From: Neelides folsomi
Taxonomy: Eukaryota > Arthropoda > Collembola > Neelipleona > Neelidae
Assembly: GCA_034687125.1 (NCBI GenBank)
Contig: JAQGBZ010000611.1
Location: forward strand, 1-27,007
DNA: 27,007 nucleotides
Direction of reading: 5' to 3'
The notes under the pieces are model-generated. The model had not been told where the DNA came from and searched no databases. It saw only the letters and a program-made list of their open reading frames with translations. This document shows positions 13,849 to 22,857 of this stretch, in pieces (the stretch's first letter is position 1; the number at the start of each line of letters is the position of its first letter). Both the position numbers and the translations under genes were made by a program.

Positions 13849-14216
13849 GATTTGTTTATTCGAAGAAGGGGTTTAGGCAATTTGTTTATTTTATTTAAAT
13901 TTTAAAAATCTACTTTATATGAAAACAGTTAGTTACAGGCGATAATATTTTTCAGAACAATCTTATACATTTTTAAAATGGTCAATGTAAATGGTGGAAA
14001 GTATTGATTCCTTTACTTTTCCCTTTCATTTTGCTGTTCATAAAATCATTCTCAATATTATTAGTTGTTAATAATTGATATTAATTTATTATTTAGAAAT
14101 ATTGGGTTTTTTACATCTCACACTGCTAATATGCTATATAAAGTTAAATTTCACGTTGGTAACTCATTTGAATAAAGCACACAAAATCCTAAACCCCTTC
14201 TTCGAATAAACAAATC
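13849..14216. mobile_element. MITE-like element with perfect 29-bp terminal inverted repeats
   Basis: Arms 13849-13877 and 14188-14216 are exact reverse complements, starting GATTTGTTTATTCGAAGAAG. Similarity between the arms continues more weakly inward. AAAT flanks both ends in direct orientation and may be a target duplication, though it is short and AT-rich. The 368-bp element has no transposase ORF, as expected of a non-autonomous DNA transposon. Confidence 0.75.
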
Positions 14217-14598
14217 AAATAATTATCGCAAACATAACCCTAAATGTATATTAAATACGATAGTTGTGTATGAATTTATTGTTAGATTAAAGATTAAAGC
14301 TCCTGCTTTAGGAATGAAAAATGAAATCTTAGAACTTTGGAACAAAGGCTTAACAATTCCGACATGCTATTTACTTAGCTTTTTATTTGAAGAGATCCGA
14401 GAACAAATAGTTTTTATAATCATCTTGGATAATAATACTTTTATGTAATATTACTATACAAATAGTAAATAGATATTTAGTATATAAAAATATGATTCGT
14501 TGTGATTAGCAATTTTTAAATTTATTTTACTTTATCAGCCGAATTGTCCAAAATTCTTTATAATGCTTATATATGATAATTGGAAGAATTGATTGGAT
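14217..14598. other. Intergenic gap, no gene seen
   Basis: AT-rich DNA between the MITE-like element and the 3' end of the small minus-strand gene. An open frame at 14266-14448 has no start context, homology or splice partner. Confidence 0.5.
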
Positions 14599-14964
14599 TT
14601 AAAGAGTTGTGTTTTCGTTGTTAACTTGGAAAAAATTAATTTCCTCTAGAAACTCTAAAAATAAAATTAATAGCCGAATCATCCCAGTTTAGATTTTTCA
14701 AAGCCATATGTTGAAATATAAACCTGAGTGATCTGAACCATGATGTTCTCTATTATGAGCCTGAGAATATCAAGACATGAATTATAGTGTATTTAATTAC
14801 AACAAGAGTTGTTAATTTATACATTAAATAATGATGTGGTACATGAAATAAAAATTATTTTAAGCTTAAAGTATTAAACTCACCGGATTTGCCAAAATGA
14901 TATTAATTGAAATTTCAATAGTCATCAAGACAAAGAAAAATAAAATGAATTTTGAAAAACCCAT
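14599..14964 (-). CDS. Small secreted peptide, 57 aa, short paralogue of the 15383 gene
   Basis: Three minus-strand exons are proposed: 14964-14884, 14760-14724 and 14654-14599. Exon 1 encodes MGFSKFILFFFVLMTIEI followed by a run ending LANP, a signal peptide. Exon 2 encodes AHNREHHGSDHS and exon 3 ends FQVNNENTTL. The neighbouring divergent gene has the same plan: a signal peptide ending ANP, an intron right after NP in phase 0, a short acidic/Asn/Gly exon of 34 nt ending in phase 1, and a tail ending QVLNKNTTV. The middle Cys-containing exon of the longer gene has no counterpart here. The short form is either a trimmed paralogue or a decayed copy. Exon 1 and exon 2 are well supported, exon 3 less so. 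Function is unknown. Confidence 0.55.
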
Positions 14965-15382
14965 CTTTGTGGTGTGATGTTAACGCACAAAGTATTTTCT
15001 TGTTATGAATTCATTAACTTTATTTGAAATTTAATTAAATGCAAATAAGTCATGCAGTGTAATTAATTACAAACAAATGTATGTAATACATGTATTATTC
15101 AATTTGTGTAATTAAATATTATTTTTAATGTATTGTAGAAACTATTAAATAATCATTATAAAACTTTCCCCACAATTTCTCTATAATATTTCATATTAAT
15201 TAAACAATATCTTAAATACGATATACATATGTAAATCAGTTAATATTAATTAACTAAATTATACTTTCATGCTTTCAATTAAATAGAAATTTTAGATATC
15301 ATTTTCTAAATTCCCGTTACTGGAAAATACTCGCTTGCATTTAATGTAGTCAGCGAAATTCTTGAAGCCAAATCAATCAAAG
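14965..15382. promoter_or_regulatory. Shared intergenic region of a divergent gene pair
   Basis: The two start codons are 418 bp apart and face away, so both promoters lie here. I saw no strong TATA box. AATACATGTATT at 15085-15096 is a perfect 12-bp palindrome inside a looser inverted repeat. Confidence 0.4.
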
Positions 15383-16075
15383 ATGGAATTTTTTAAACTC
15401 TTTTCCTTCATCTTGTTCTTATTCATCATTGACCAGATCTCAAAAACATCCATTTGGGCAAATCCGGTTCGATATTCAAAAAAATTACAATATTTTACAT
15501 TTTAGATTTACGAGAAATTAAAAAATTTAACGATTAAAATATTCTGTTGATGAAATTTTAACTTTAATTTAATTTTAACTTTAGATTGGGGATGAATATA
15601 ATGGTGGAGATAATTCAGGTAAATGGTTAAATATTTAATGATTCAAACAATAAATTTAATTTAATTATACAAGAGGGTTTATTCATTTTTGAATTAAAAT
15701 TAAATGAATGTGTTCAATTGAATCAAAGTATTAGATTTAAATTATTCAATTTTGAAATTCAGGGAGTGGTTCAGTTGCTGCTGCCAACGCCCAATCACAA
15801 TCAGCTTCAGGGCTTTGTAACGATGAAAATATGCAGCATGTAATTGTAAGTGATTGAAATTAATGCTTTTAATATGATTTCAATATATTCAATAATAATA
15901 ATATATTGAATAATATTTGAATATAAAATGAATTATATTTTAGAGCCCACTTGCCGGAGTTGGAATTAGCGACCTCACTTCTGGAGCTGCTGGATCTGGA
16001 GTGAAGAAACTTTGCAAGAATCACGTTGGAAATAAAAATACAATTCAAGTTTTGAACAAAAATACAACAGTTTAA
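15383..16075 (+). CDS. Small secreted protein, 110 aa, two cysteines
   Basis: Four exons (15383-15466, 15585-15618, 15763-15845, 15944-16075) join in frame to 110 residues. A signal peptide (about 1-26) ends ...IWANP. Then come an acidic Gly/Asn segment (IGDEYNGGDNSG), an Ala/Ser/Gln stretch (SVAAANAQSQSASG), and a region with two cysteines, GLCNDENMQHVISPLAGVG and KKLCKNHVG, that could form one disulfide. The tail is Asn/Thr-rich with an NTT sequon. I do not recognise the family. It is small, secreted and lineage-restricted in appearance, so an effector, antimicrobial or structural peptide are all open. The divergent gene at 14964 is a paralogue by exon plan. Confidence 0.8.
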
Positions 16076-16078
16076 TGA

Positions 16079-16084
16079 AATAAA
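16079..16084 (+). terminator. Polyadenylation signal of the 110-aa gene
   Basis: AATAAA begins 4 bp after the stop codon, implying a very short 3' UTR. Confidence 0.6.
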
Positions 16085-16151
16085 TACAATTTGATCATCT
16101 CAACAATATTCTTATTTTGATAGATTTTTAAAAATTATTGTTAAAGTCCAT

Positions 16152-16238
16152 TTCACGAACTTATGAAGGTGAGTTTTGCTATAGTTGCATAAGCAACACA
16201 TGTAATTTTGCACAAACTCACCTTCATAAGTTCGTGAA
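16152..16238. mobile_element. 87-bp foldback with perfect 25-bp arms
   Basis: Arms 16152-16176 and 16214-16238 are exact reverse complements, starting TTCACGAACTTATGAAGG, with a 37-bp spacer. It lies 68 bp after the preceding gene's AATAAA. No convincing target duplication was seen. It could be a tiny MITE, or a hairpin able to form double-stranded RNA if read through. Confidence 0.7.
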
Positions 16239-17145
16239 TTCAAGTGTAATTGATGTAATAATTAAGTACATAAACATTAAAAATACTTTTCAACCTTTTA
16301 ATAATTAATCATTAGAATATTTAAACAAATTTTAATTCACGATTTTGTCTACTTAACTGAATCTTATCCCAATAAGAAATTAAATAAAAAATGAACAATC
16401 TAATTAGCTAATGACCTCCAGTTTAAGTCTCTTTTTCCATTCATCATTTAAACACAAACTATCACGAATAATTCTTGTCTTGTCTGACAAGTTTTAAATT
16501 CTGAGAAAAGCCGAGAATTTCCTTATTTGCATACACGTTTTATTCAGAGTGTCTGATTATGTATAGTATAGTAATTACACGTTTATTAAGTATATGCATG
16601 GTATAGGTATATACCGTATATACCATTCTTTATAAAAAATATTTGCATATTCAATATTTCAAGATATGGACCCATTCTGTCAGCTTCCGTTTTACTCTAA
16701 AGATATATATGGTTATAAGTACAAAGATATTTTATACAGCAGTGTAAATGTATAAAATATCTTAAATATCTATCTATAATAAAATATCTATTATACATGA
16801 ATGTACAGATAAAATTACATATCTTTAGATGCATATACTTAACTATCTGTAGTATTGTAGTAATATATTATTGTATAACTAAATTTTTAATGTAATGTAA
16901 TTAAACGTATGTATTATATCGTATCTAATATATTCAATTTTTTAAAAAAGGTTTATCTATGCATGTATGGTAACGAATTTTTCTTTCCGTTAGATTAACG
17001 TTATTTATGTTTGACATCTATCAACGTGAAATATGTTATGAATGAATTTAACAACTTGTTCCATTTTTATACGTTGTTTGATGTACAAGTGAGAAAAAGG
17101 CTGTGAAAGAAGAAGTAAAGGACAGTTGAAATCAAATCCCTCAAC
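16239..17145. other. Intergenic region upstream of the VMO-I gene
   Basis: About 900 bp of AT-rich DNA without a supportable exon. GGTATATACC at 16606-16615 is a perfect palindrome, and the stem-loop at 16724-16763 is listed separately. No clear TATA box near the gene start. Confidence 0.5.
16724..16763. repeat. Stem-loop, perfect 15-bp arms
   Basis: AAGATATTTTATACA (16724-16738) is followed after 10 bases by its exact reverse complement (16749-16763). The surrounding 150 bp hold further AAATATCT variants, so it may be local AT-rich rearrangement. Confidence 0.65.
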
Positions 17146-19124
17146 ATGAAACTCATCCTTTCACGACTCCTCTTGTTAACATTTTTTATCCAAACTCAGT
17201 TTCCAAATATTGTCCAAGGCAGTCCATTGAATCAAGAAACAATTATCCAGACAGCGGGCTCGGATGAAGCCGAAGGGTTTTGGGGTCCTTGGGCAACCTG
17301 CGGTCCAAATACTTACGCCATTGGATTCAAAGTGAAAGCACAAAATAAAAATGCTCATTTTCAAAGTTGGGACAATTTTGGGATTTCTGGTGTTGAACTG
17401 ATGTGCGGAATGTCAGGGAATAAATCAGTCAAAGGAATTTCGACTATTAGGAGCAACATTGCTGAAGAAGGTGAATGGACAAAGATGGAATTTTGTGAAG
17501 GATATCTCGTTGGATTTGAAGCTAAAATTGAAAATAGTATGATAAATGGTGATTCGGTTGGACCAACTAATTTGGGATTTAAATGTTCAAAAGGTAAAGA
17601 AAAAATTTGGCAAAATTTGGATTTTCAACCTGGGATTTGGTCAGATATGAATTTGTGTATGAAAAATCAAGCGATTTGTGGAATTAGAACAAAAACAAAA
17701 TTAACATTTGATGATGGTAAGGGAAGTTTTTAATAAAAAATATTTATGTAGTAATTTTTATGTAACATTATTAAAAAATTTAATTATTATTGATAAATTA
17801 ATTAAAAATTAATTTTCTGTAGTTAGAAGTTAACTGTTTAATTTAATAAATTTAAATTTAAATTGTAGAAGATCGAATTGGAATAAGCGCGCTAAAATTC
17901 GAATGTTGTGATTTTGTCCCTCGTTCAGTTTCATGTTTTCCAACTGACGGGTTTGAACTTTTATTTGACTTTGACAACACCATGGGACTTCAGCCGGTCA
18001 CTTACAGTTATTCACTCACTATAGGCGTCACCAGAACCAATACGAAAAACGATGAATTTGTCAAAAATAAAGTTGCAAATTCCGATTTAAGCCTTGCAAC
18101 TCCAACTACCAACAAAGCAAACGAAGTTAAAGAACAAAGATCCAAAAGAGAACAATTTTATTATTTTGGCCCATTTGAACAACCTGTCAATCAACTACAA
18201 CCATCAATACTTAATTATGGAATCCCAAATACAAATGAAGGAATTCGATTTCAATCACCAGGACAACAAAATTTTAATGGAGGATTTGGAATTCCAATTG
18301 ACTTTAATGTAAGACGACCAAATTACGGAAATGTTCCACAACCACTTGGTGGAAGAAGTGGCATAAATGGTGGAATATATAGTGGTTCAGAATTTCAAAT
18401 ACGAAATTCTGTAGGTGGTTTTTATCCACATGGTGGCTTTCAACCACCAAGCTTTCAACCACCAAGCTTTCAAACATCAAGCTTTCAACCACCAAGCTTT
18501 CAACCACCAAGCTTTCAACCACTTGGTGGCGAAAGTGGTTTTCAACAACCAAGTGAATCAAAAGTAATGTCGGGTTATTCGGGTGGCGGTCAATTAGCTA
18601 ATAGGGAAATTCTTAATTACCAGACAACTTTTCTTCCACCTAAAAATGATAAAAGTGAAAATAATTCAAATGATGAAAAAGTTGAAAAAACTGTCCAAAA
18701 TGGCGATTCCAATTATTTGCCAAATAATTCCGAAGAAAGGGAATCTGTGTTAAAAGACATTTATAGTGTTTACGTTGAATCAGCAGCTGAAAGTTTAACG
18801 TCTGGATATAATTGGGGAAGTTCGTCGTCCAGCACTTGGGCACCAGCTCGAACTACGAGAGTTTCTATGACGATTTTACCTGGCCATGCCGTGTCTGTTT
18901 ATCAAGTTGTTGGCATTTGTGGAGATTTCATTGTTAGACCAGAAAAAATATTTCAAAATGGAACATTTCTCGATAAAACGAGTAAAGCGTCGAATAAAAC
19001 AGAAAAAGCAAATCCCATGGGAGACATTTATTATTATACAAATTATCTGGCGGGAATTTCAACTGTTTTTCAGAATTTTTTCCAGCTTTCTCGTAAAGTT
19101 TCGGAAACATTTAAGTTATTTTAA
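17146..19124 (+). CDS. Secreted VMO-I domain protein with repeat linker and C-terminal beta-rich domain
   Basis: Two exons (17146-17716, 17869-19124) join in frame to 608 residues. A signal peptide covers about 1-25. Residues about 43-215 form a VMO-I (vitelline membrane outer layer 1) beta-prism domain, with three internal repeats: GFWGPWATCG...YAIGFKVK, GEWTKMEFCEGYLVGFEAK, and IWSDMNLC...ICGIRTKTK followed by ISALKFECC. A strand-like segment (TYSYSLTIGVT) follows near 235. RSKR at 281-284 is a furin-type cleavage site. A Gln/Pro/Asn/Gly-rich linker with SFQPP repeats runs to about 475. The last part (about 488-550: SLTSGYNWGSS, then MTILPGHAVSVYQVVGICG) is beta-rich. It faintly recalls the beta domain of aerolysin/natterin-type pore-forming proteins, but this is only an impression. 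VMO-I proteins occur in egg coats and secretions. The VMO-I call is strong, the rest descriptive. Confidence 0.85.
18435..18524 (+). repeat. Six tandem 15-bp coding repeats (SFQPP)
   Basis: Six in-frame units of AGCTTTCAACCACCA or close variants encode SFQPP/SFQTS inside the linker of the VMO-I protein. Near-identity at DNA level, including silent sites, points to recent slippage, so copy number may vary between individuals. Confidence 0.9.
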
Positions 19125-19186
19125 TTATCGAATTATTTTATGTAATATATAAAACTACAATTTTGTTATTAAGGAAATTATGGACA

Positions 19187-19312
19187 ATACAAACCGTTTA
19201 CTTAATAAGTAAACATAGGGATAATGAAATGATATGGAAATCCATAGAAATTTTGTCATTTTTTACATGTTTAGATATTCCCTATGTTTACTTATTAAGA
19301 AACGGTTTGTAT
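19187..19312. mobile_element. 126-bp foldback element after the VMO-I gene
   Basis: Outer arms of about 36 bp, starting ATACAAACCGTTT, are reverse complements with one or two single-base indels. Each arm contains its own near-palindrome, TTTACTTAATAAGTAAA. GGACAAT occurs just outside both ends (19182-19188 and 19318-19324) and may mark the insertion. The first canonical AATAAA after the VMO-I stop is at 19610-19615, so the element may lie in that gene's 3' UTR. Confidence 0.7.
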
Positions 19313-19937
19313 AAATAGGACAATGATAATTTTGTATTATTAAGCATTCATGAAAAATTATTTTACAAGTGAATGCATCATGTCCTTTCCTATGCTTTAT
19401 TTTATATTAACTCTTTACTTCTTTAATAATCAGTTGTATTATGTTTAAAAGTTACAAGTTCTTATAAGTATTAATTCTGGAGTACTGTGTATAGTATTTG
19501 AACTTTAATTGGTTTGGTGGTTTTTGGTTTTCTTTTTAAAAAGTACAGATACTTGACTAATTAACATAATCGGAATACAATAATTGGTGTAAAGTAAAAA
19601 GTATTGTTGAATAAAGAAATTAGTTAAACATATCTTCTCTCCAATTTCCATAATCATTTTTTAAATATTTATATTATGTAAGTATACAAATACATTCATA
19701 TTTTGATGCTAAATGTATAATTTTGCCCTTATAAGGGCAAATATCAATTACTAAAAACCAGGTTGAGGTTGATGGAAGGATAGGAGAAAATAATTATAAT
19801 CGTCTTCATTAGAGTTACTTCGAATTTAAACGATTTTAAAACACTATTTAATTTTATCAATCTACCACATAATAATATTTTAAAAATTTGTATTTTGTTG
19901 CCATATTTTTTATTCGTTTTTTTAAATTAATTTTACC
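19313..19937. other. Intergenic region before the first Shisa-like copy
   Basis: No coding exon seen. TTTGCCCTTATAAGGGCAAA at 19722-19741 is a perfect 20-bp palindrome. From about 19786 the sequence matches the region upstream of copy 2 (from about 23594), starting AATAATTATAATCGTCTTC, which marks the duplicated promoter segment. Confidence 0.6.
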
Positions 19938-19946
19938 TATATATAA
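19938..19946 (+). promoter_or_regulatory. TATA box of Shisa-like copy 1
   Basis: TATATATAA lies 113 bp before the copy 1 start codon and aligns with TATAAATAG before copy 2. Both are followed by an ACACA...GATGRCTT-like block and TTAGTATT. Confidence 0.5.
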
Positions 19947-20050
19947 CACACGGCGATGACTTAAATTTAGTATTGAATGTTTAAATTAAAATAAACATAT
20001 TAAAATAATTTACAAATTTCAAATATATAAAGTGATTGAATTATTCTAAA

Positions 20051-20995
20051 ATGATTCTTTATTTCATTGCGTTCTTTTGTCTTTTTAATTCATCCATTGC
20101 TAATTCGGACGCTGAAGAGTAAATGATTACCTATTACTTAAATTATCAATATAATTATTTTATGGCAACTACAAGTTAGCAAACAGCAAACATAAAGTTA
20201 GCAAACAAGTAAACCCAGCAAACATAAATACATTATTAGCCCTATCTAAACTACAAGTTAGCAAACAAGTACACAGCAAACTACAAGTTAGCATACAAGT
20301 ACACAGCAAACTACAAGTTAGCATACAAGTACACAGCAAACTACAAGTTAGCAAACAGCGAGCAGCAAACATCTACAAGTTAGCAAGCAGTACACAATCG
20401 TTACACTAATTACATAAAGTTAATAAAACAGTTAATGTTAGAGAAAACGCAATTTTGAAACTTAAATATTGGTAATTTAATTTAAAATGGTTTAATATGG
20501 GACTTTGATTTCTCATTGATTATAAGCATCCATTAAACCGCGATTGTGTACTGCTTGCTAACTTGTAGATGTTTGCTGCTCGCTGTTTGCTAACTTGTAG
20601 TTTGCTGTGTACTTGTATGCTAACTTGTATGTGTACTTGTTTGCTAACTTGTAGTTTAGATAGGGCTTATAATGCATTTATGTTTGCTGGGTTTACTTGT
20701 TTGCTAACTTTATGTTTGCTGTTTGCTAACTTGTAGTTGCCTTATTTTATTAGTATAATCTTTTATTTTTATTTAAAAATATTTTTTTAAAAATTAAATT
20801 ATTATTTAATTTTTCCCCAGCGCTTCTAATAAGGATGTTATCATTTACGTGGTATCATCAATTCATTGATTATTTTTATTGGAATTATCATATGCGTATG
20901 TCGCCTGTGCAAAATTGCTTTTTGTGGATTTAATTATAATTAATATCGTTGAATTTAATCAAGTTGTGACTGCTCAACCATATTACTCAACCATG
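20051..20995 (+). pseudogene. Shisa-like small membrane protein, copy 1 (broken)
   Basis: Exon 1 (20051-20118) encodes a signal peptide, MILYFIAFFCLFNSSIA, almost identical to copies 2 and 3. Exon 2 (from 20821) starts well (NKDVIIYVVSS), but relative to its sisters the transmembrane exon lacks a net 4 bases. It therefore reaches TGA within 16 codons. A second lesion replaces the juxtamembrane CGFN-RQ region with extra sequence containing an in-frame TAA. Intron 1 is swollen to about 700 bp by a foldback transposon. No third exon could be found. The decay is judged by alignment to the paralogues at 23895 and 26234. No repaired reading frame is offered. Confidence 0.8.
20164..20741. mobile_element. 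578-bp foldback transposon with exact 9-bp target duplication
   Basis: Long inverted arms (about 20164-20402 and 20541-20741) begin and end with GGCAACTACAAG and its complement. Arms are built from tandem units around CTACAAGTTAGCA...AGTACACAGCAAA, and the left arm has about one unit more than the right. TTATTTTAT flanks the element directly on both sides (20155-20163, 20742-20750). There is no transposase ORF. Long arms of internal tandem repeats with 9-bp duplications are typical of foldback elements, and 9-bp duplications also of Mutator-like elements. A MULE relic lies 1.3 kb away, so mobilisation by a MULE is plausible. Confidence 0.9.
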
Positions 20996-22009
20996 GTTAG
21001 ATAATATATGAAATATTTAAATTTTTAATTTTTTTAGAAATAATTAAAGATAATTATTGTTAGATACAAAAAATAACACAAGTTTTAATTAAATAAATGT
21101 GATAATTACAATTACAGATGTATTATTTTGATATTTTTATCAAATATTACTTATTTTAATTAAATAAAATAATTGCAATTATTATTTCTATTTGCTATAA
21201 TTTTATGTTTATTAATACATAATACAAGTACGTTCTTAATGAAAATGAAAATAAACAAATCGTGTATTTAAAAAATACGAACGCACATGTAGTTATTTAG
21301 GCAATTACACTTATTCCGTTTTGTTCAAATAATTAAATTCCTCGTTTTCACTTTTGTAAAAACGGCCTGAGGTCAAAGGTCAACTACTAAAAAATGAGAG
21401 GAGCGAGAGCTAATAAAAAGGTTACTTTATTACACTAATTTTACAATAATAATCTCCATTTTCTCATATTTCCATTACACATCAAAGTAATAGCACACTA
21501 TAAAGTGCCTTGGTCGCAACAATTAGTTATTCAGAATACATTTGCATTATTCGTTCATACAACATACAAACATACGATAATACATCCACTATTTATCATT
21601 AATTGTAATCTTGGATACATTTTAATTTTAGCCCTAATGAAATAAAGAAAATAAAAAGAACATTAAAATGAATTAATTTTTTTTTCTCATTTTACTTTAT
21701 TTCTCTGAATACCATCGCAATATTCGTCTAGCATTTATAATTTATAAGTTACATGTAACGTTATGTTAATATAATATTTCATGTTAATGTAACTGTTACA
21801 TTAACCATAATAGTATTGTTGAATAAAAAGACGAGTTAAACGGTTGACCGACGATTCATTCCAGACAATCCATTCCCGACATGTCGTTCCCGCCTATACA
21901 TTACCGAGTTATTCATTACCTAAACATTACGCTCCCGCGACAAAACATCTCCAGCTAACTCATGCCGTAGATAAATCAATTTCCTCACAAGATGTCTTTG
22001 AAATATATT
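20996..22009. other. Intergenic region between copy 1 and the MULE relic
   Basis: About 1 kb without a supportable exon. The first 100 bp resemble the intron after exon 2 of copy 2. Around 21840-21960 base composition shifts to less AT (many TTCCCG/CATTACC motifs), possibly the worn 5' part of the MULE relic. Confidence 0.5.
21370..21382 (+). promoter_or_regulatory. Perfect DR1 nuclear-receptor motif
   Basis: AGGTCAAAGGTCA is two AGGTCA half sites spaced by one base, the consensus for HNF4 or RXR/USP-type dimers. It lies in otherwise AT-rich DNA, far from any intact start codon, so function is doubtful. Confidence 0.4.
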
Positions 22010-22553
22010 AGAACACAATTCAGAGGAAAACAATTATTAATATACAAAGGTTTTACATTCATATTTCATAAAAAAGGAGCCAATAAAATAAAAATATGAA
22101 AATGCAAAGAAGCTACAACTAAATATAAATGTATCGGACGATGTCATTTAAATAGAGATGATGACTCAGACGGAACGTTTAAATCATTAATAATGTACAA
22201 AAGAATTCTGAATTGTTGTCAAAGTGTCTCAGTGATAATTATTTCCGTTTCCGTATTAAATATTTGGGAGCTTTGGCCTTTGTACCTGTTGAAGATGTTA
22301 TACCAACTTATGAAATAATTATAACTTCAGAATTTTATACAAATGCTGAGAATCAAGTTATTCTTGAGCCATTTTTAAAATATTTTGAATGAACATGGAT
22401 AGGCAAAAAAGTTTCTGCAAAACGAATGAACCCTATATTTAAACATAAACTATGGAATGTTTATGAAGCCGTCTCTCAAGGTTGGGCGAGGACAAACAAT
22501 AATTGTGAGGGATTTCACCGCGGATTTTCCAGTCTCTTTGCTATTCATCGTCC
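22010..22553 (+). pseudogene. Relic of a MULE transposase with FLYWCH zinc finger
   Basis: Two pieces in different frames are visible. Piece 1 (about 22013-22170) reads like a FLYWCH finger (FRGKQLLIYKGFTF, KCKEATTKYKC, RCHL) with TGA at 22097 where the finger's conserved Trp is expected. Piece 2 (from 22231) matches the C-terminal block of MULE transposases (YLGALAFVPVEDV, LEPFLKYFE, TWIGK, LWNVYEAVSQG, RTNNNCEGFHRGFSSLF), with TGA at 22390. The DDE catalytic core between them is missing, so the copy is dead. It gives a likely source family for the non-autonomous elements nearby. Confidence 0.8.
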
Positions 22554-22857
22554 GGCTGAGTTATCGTTTTCTGGCTGGAATTTCCGGCAAATTTAGATAG
22601 TTGCCGTGACGGCATCTGTCTTCAGTATTAAAGTTATTCAATTTTATTTGTTTAGGATTAATTTAGGGTAGGTTAGGTTTTTGATGGGAATTAGGACTTT
22701 AGTTCTTTTTACCTAACCTAACCTAATATAAATGCAATAAATCGAATCAAGGTAGTTGCCAGTAAGGTAACTACCTAGTGCCGTTGCCGGAATAACTGCC
22801 GTTACGGCAGTTGCCGGAATTTGCCGGAAAACCTGACCGGACAACGGGAACTCAGCC
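22554..22857. mobile_element. 304-bp inverted-repeat element with nested TTAGG-like hairpin
   Basis: The ends GGCTGAGTT and AACTCAGCC are exact inverted repeats, and imperfect complementarity continues inward for about 65 bp through TTCCGGCAAATT and GCCGTNACGGC motifs. The centre holds a second inverted repeat, GGTAGGTTAGGT against ACCTAACCTAACCTAA (22711-22726). The element abuts the point where the MULE transposase similarity stops, so it may be its terminal repeat structure or a separate insertion. No clear target duplication. Confidence 0.6.

Noticed and set aside
14266..14448. Plus-strand 60-codon open frame
   Set aside because: No recognisable domain, start context or splice partner, in AT-rich intergenic DNA.
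18304..18561. Minus-strand open frame with VVESL repeats
   Set aside because: Shadow of the SFQPP repeat on the opposite strand of the VMO-I gene.
20169..20372. Minus-strand open frame with repeated Cys/Leu/Thr motifs
   Set aside because: It is only the translation of the tandem units in the left arm of the foldback element; the periodicity is that of the DNA repeat.
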